A stretch of DNA of 7,327 nt, from NCBI GenBank assembly GCA_947371775.1, contig CANBQX010000096.1, forward strand, positions 1 to 7,327, given 5' to 3'. Below are positions 4,977 to 7,327 of the stretch, one piece after another (position 1 is the first letter of the stretch; each line of letters begins with the position of its first letter). A program made the position numbers and the translations under genes. This DNA comes from Comamonadaceae bacterium (GTDB taxonomy: Bacteria; Pseudomonadota; Gammaproteobacteria; Burkholderiales; Burkholderiaceae_C). A model generated the notes under the pieces. That model was not told the origin of the DNA, did not search any database, and saw nothing but the letters and a program-made list of their open reading frames with translations.

Positions 4977-7268
4977 CTACTCCGAGGGCGCGCGATTGTT
5001 CCCTTTTCGGCTCAGCAAGCTGAGCACCACTACCGCGACAATTCCGGCGGGAACCCCGAATACCCCCGCCGACACGGGCTGGATGCCATACCAGAGCGCG
5101 GACGTCGCGCTGGTGTAGACGCCACGCAGAGCGGGCATGTGCACCACCATGTAGTACAGCGTGACACCCAGCCCGGTCAACATGCCACCGATGGCGCCCA
5201 CACGGGTGGCGCCGGGCCAGAAGATGCCCAGCACCATGGCGGGCACCAAGCCCGCCGCCGCCAAGGAGAACGAGGCTGCAACCAGATACAAAATGCCCGC
5301 CGGTCGTTGGGCCGCGGTGTAAGCTGCCAGCAAGGCCACCACCAGCAGGGCAAATTTGGACCACATCACAGGCCGCATGGTCTTGGACTTTTCGCTCTGA
5401 CCTTCAAACACCAGGTCGTGCGACAGTGCGTTGCCAATGGTCAGCAGCAAGCCGTCGGCGGTGGACAGCGCAGCCGCCAAGCCCCCAGCCGCTACTAAAA
5501 CGGAAAAAATCGCAGGCAATCCACCAATTTCGGGGCTGGCCAACATGACCAAGTCAGGTCCTACTTTCATCTCAGCAAACTGCAAAATACCATCGCCATT
5601 CACGTCCGCCACCGACAGCAGGGATGGATCTCTGGACCACTGGGCGATCCAGGCGGGCAAGCTGTCCATCGACTGGCCCACCAAATGGGCCATGATTTCA
5701 TATTTCACCAACACGGCCAAAGCCGGTGCCGCAAGGTACAGCAGGGCAATAAACAAGAGCGACCAGGCCACCGACTCCCGCGCCTGGGCGACGTTCGGGG
5801 TCGTGAAAAATCGGGTGAGCACATGCGGCAAGCCTGCCGTGCCCACCATCAGGCAAAACATGAGTGCCAGGAAGTTGGCGCGTGAATTCGCAAAAACCGT
5901 CTTTTCGGCAGCCGTGCCATCGGGGTTGCCCGCGAAGGTCTGGGTATGGGGCGGCATACCACCCAGGGCTTGGGCACGGGTGCGGTTGTCATTGAGCTCG
6001 CGCGTCCACTGCTCACGCGCCAAATTCGCATCTTTGGGGATGGCTGCAATTTGGCGGCGCAAGTCCAGGGCGCGCACATCGTCGGCCGCAGCATCACCCA
6101 AATCACGCAATTGGCGGCGAAGATCGAGACGATCGGCGCGCAGAGAGGCGTCTACATCGCCGAGTTTTTTCTCCAGCACCTGGGCGCGCTGCGCAAAAAT
6201 GGCGCGCACCTGGTTTTCAGCAGGTGAAGCCTGAATTTGGCGCTCCAATTCGGCAATTTTGGGCAGTTGCTGACCGTAGGCCCACACGGCAACGGGGTTG
6301 CCCAGCTGATGGTAAGACAACCAAGTGACCGGCACGACCAGCGCCAGCATGATGACCACGTACTGCGCCACCTGCGTCCAGGTGACCGCACGCATCCCGC
6401 CCAAGAATGAACACACCAAGACCCCGCCCAGCCCCAGGAGAATGCCGATTTCAAAGTGCAATCCCGTCAAGCGCGAGGTGATCAACCCCACGCCGTAAAT
6501 TTGTGCCACCACATAGGTAAACGAACACAAGACGGCCGCGCCGGCCGCAATGCGACGCGGCCAGCGCCCGCCAAAGCGCAAGGCGAAGTAGTCGGGCAAG
6601 GTGTACAAATCCAGCTTGCGCAGGTAGGGCGCCACCAACAAGGCCACTAAACAAAAACCGCCGGTCCAGCCCAAGACAAAGGCCAAGCCTCCCGGCTGGT
6701 CGCCAATGCCCGAGAACCCCTGCAAATACAGGCCGCCCGACAAGCTAATGAACGAGGCGGCACTCATCCAGTCGGCAGCGGTTGCCATACCGTTGTACAT
6801 AGCAGGTATGCGTCGACCTGCAACATAGTATTCGTCTGCATTGGCTGTGCGGCCATAGACCCCGATCGCGGCGTACATGATGAGGGTGACCGACAGAAAG
6901 ATGCCCGCGATCCAGACTTTGGGCAAACCCGCTTGCTCCGCCGCGCCCAGCGCCAGCAGTGACAAGAGCAGCACGCCCACATACAGGCCAAAGCGGCGGT
7001 CAATCCGCCGGGCGTAGGCCGCCAGGAGTGCCGCCTCTGCCGAGGTCTGGGCGCCTTCCCGCCGGTTCATGCGCCAGGCAAAAATCACCACGATCGCAAT
7101 GAAAACGATGACGGCGCCTTGGCTGGCAAACCAGAACCCGACCGGCCACCCCGCGACCACCGCCTGAAGGTCGCGAACAAAAAAAACGGCGCCGAACGAG
7201 ACCGCAAACCACAGGCTAAGCAAAACGGCATGCAGCCGCCATTGCGCCAGGGTTTGCGTCGCCTTCAT
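4977..7268 (-). CDS. sodium:solute symporter, DUF4212 small subunit fused to VC_2705-type permease
   Basis: Predicted inner-membrane Na+-coupled transporter of the SSS family (TC 2.A.21), substrate unknown, probably a small carboxylate. Residues about 9-68 match the two-helix DUF4212 small subunit (QWRLHAVLLSLWFAVSFG, then PVGFWFASQGAVIVF). A linker (69-92) leads into the permease: NADEYYVAGRRIPAMYNGMA (143-162), ADWMSAASFI, GGMRAVTWTQVAQY (290-303), and ALSTADGLLL (600-609), the S602/T603 pair corresponding to the Na2-site serines of vSGLT by family position. About 14-15 membrane helices are visible. Between helices lies a charged 322-462 insertion with helical LRRQ-type repeats and, at 555-566, an EF-hand loop. 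At 763 residues it is longer than a stand-alone permease of about 550, explained by the fusion and insertion. The ATG overlaps the ppsA TGA as ATGA, fixing the start despite a poor Shine-Dalgarno. Confidence 0.92.
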   Translation of the reverse strand: MKATQTLAQWRLHAVLLSLWFAVSFGAVFFVRDLQAVVAGWPVGFWFASQGAVIVFIAIVVIFAWRMNRREGAQTSAEAALLAAYARRIDRRFGLYVGVLLLSLLALGAAEQAGLPKVWIAGIFLSVTLIMYAAIGVYGRTANADEYYVAGRRIPAMYNGMATAADWMSAASFISLSGGLYLQGFSGIGDQPGGLAFVLGWTGGFCLVALLVAPYLRKLDLYTLPDYFALRFGGRWPRRIAAGAAVLCSFTYVVAQIYGVGLITSRLTGLHFEIGILLGLGGVLVCSFLGGMRAVTWTQVAQYVVIMLALVVPVTWLSYHQLGNPVAVWAYGQQLPKIAELERQIQASPAENQVRAIFAQRAQVLEKKLGDVDASLRADRLDLRRQLRDLGDAAADDVRALDLRRQIAAIPKDANLAREQWTRELNDNRTRAQALGGMPPHTQTFAGNPDGTAAEKTVFANSRANFLALMFCLMVGTAGLPHVLTRFFTTPNVAQARESVAWSLLFIALLYLAAPALAVLVKYEIMAHLVGQSMDSLPAWIAQWSRDPSLLSVADVNGDGILQFAEMKVGPDLVMLASPEIGGLPAIFSVLVAAGGLAAALSTADGLLLTIGNALSHDLVFEGQSEKSKTMRPVMWSKFALLVVALLAAYTAAQRPAGILYLVAASFSLAAAGLVPAMVLGIFWPGATRVGAIGGMLTGLGVTLYYMVVHMPALRGVYTSATSALWYGIQPVSAGVFGVPAGIVAVVVLSLLSRKGNNRAPSE
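5571..5606 (-). other. EF-hand-type calcium-binding loop in the symporter
   Basis: Codons 555-566 of the symporter read DVNGDGILQFAE. This fits the 12-position EF-hand loop: D1, N3, D5, G6, a hydrophobic residue at 8, and E12. It lies in the hydrophilic loop between the helix at about 500-522 and the helix starting near 583, which by SSS topology should face the periplasm. Confidence 0.75.
5883..6305 (-). other. charged helical insertion in the symporter
   Basis: Codons about 322-462 lie between two membrane helices and contain no hydrophobic segment. Roughly 336-432 is rich in Arg, Asp, Glu, Gln and Leu with helix-forming, coiled-coil-like spacing. The motif LDLRRQ occurs at 381-386 and again at 401-406, and a related LERQI lies at 341-345. 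The end (about 433-462) is Gly/Pro/Thr-rich and probably flexible. By SSS topology it should be periplasmic. Confidence 0.7.
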
Positions 7269-7327
7269 CGTGCTGCGAGTTGCTGCCAGGTAGAGATCAC
7301 CGAATCGGGGTTCAGTGAGATGGACGA
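7265..7327 (-). CDS. ppsA: 3' end of phosphoenolpyruvate synthase (partial)
   Basis: A minus-strand frame enters from the right edge and reads SSISLNPDSVISTWQQLAAR before TGA (7265-7267). E. coli PpsA ends with a closely similar SLNPD-V-TW segment a few residues before its C-terminus, and this ending is distinctive for the family. The enzyme makes phosphoenolpyruvate from pyruvate and ATP for gluconeogenesis. Only 20 residues are visible, so the call rests on this tail. The TGA overlaps the ATG of the symporter (ATGA), which implies one transcript and translational coupling. Confidence 0.8.
   Translation of the reverse strand, partial: SSISLNPDSVISTWQQLAAR

Noticed and set aside
4917..5498. 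193-codon His/Gln/Gly-rich frame antisense to the symporter C-terminus
   Set aside because: Composition is that expected from the complement of membrane-protein codons; no domain seen.
5883..6305. Symporter insertion as a frameshift artefact or inserted foreign element
   Set aside because: The reading frame is continuous, the composition resembles the rest of the gene, and there are no flanking repeats or intein motifs.

Overview
The window reads as chromosomal backbone from a betaproteobacterium, most likely family Comamonadaceae (Rhodoferax/Polaromonas-like). The support is the rpsF-priB-rpsR-rplI-dnaB order, the S6 and PriB sequence style, moderately high GC, and GCCGC-stem terminators. 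I see no mobile element, CRISPR array, tRNA or rRNA. All recognised genes are intact apart from the two at the window edges.

Layout. Bases 1-28 may hold the last codons of an unidentified plus-strand gene, followed by a clear intrinsic terminator (111-138). A PIN-PhoH fusion ATPase (186-1838, plus strand) then converges on dnaB (minus strand), and the two coding ends overlap by 4 bases. The remaining genes are on the minus strand. In transcription order, from the right edge leftwards, they are: the 3' end of ppsA (PEP synthase); a 763-residue sodium:solute symporter whose ATG overlaps the ppsA stop as ATGA; a sigma70-type promoter just after the symporter stop; a structured leader; and the cluster rpsF, priB, rpsR, rplI. 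A terminator-like hairpin separates rplI from dnaB.

How the genes work together. S6 and S18 are partner proteins of the small-subunit platform, and L9 belongs to the large subunit. PriB and DnaB are replication-restart and replicative-helicase components, so the cluster links translation with DNA replication. The ppsA-symporter pair suggests uptake of a small carboxylate feeding gluconeogenesis; this is inference.

Most notable items. The symporter fuses the usually separate DUF4212 small subunit to the VC_2705-type permease. It also carries a canonical EF-hand calcium loop and a charged, probably coiled-coil insertion of about 140 residues, both predicted periplasmic. The rpsF leader contains a terminator-like hairpin with a competing alternative pairing, which looks like an attenuator. 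priB has no possible ATG start. I found no clearly unprecedented multi-gene system; the strongest candidates for novelty are the symporter architecture and the rpsF leader.
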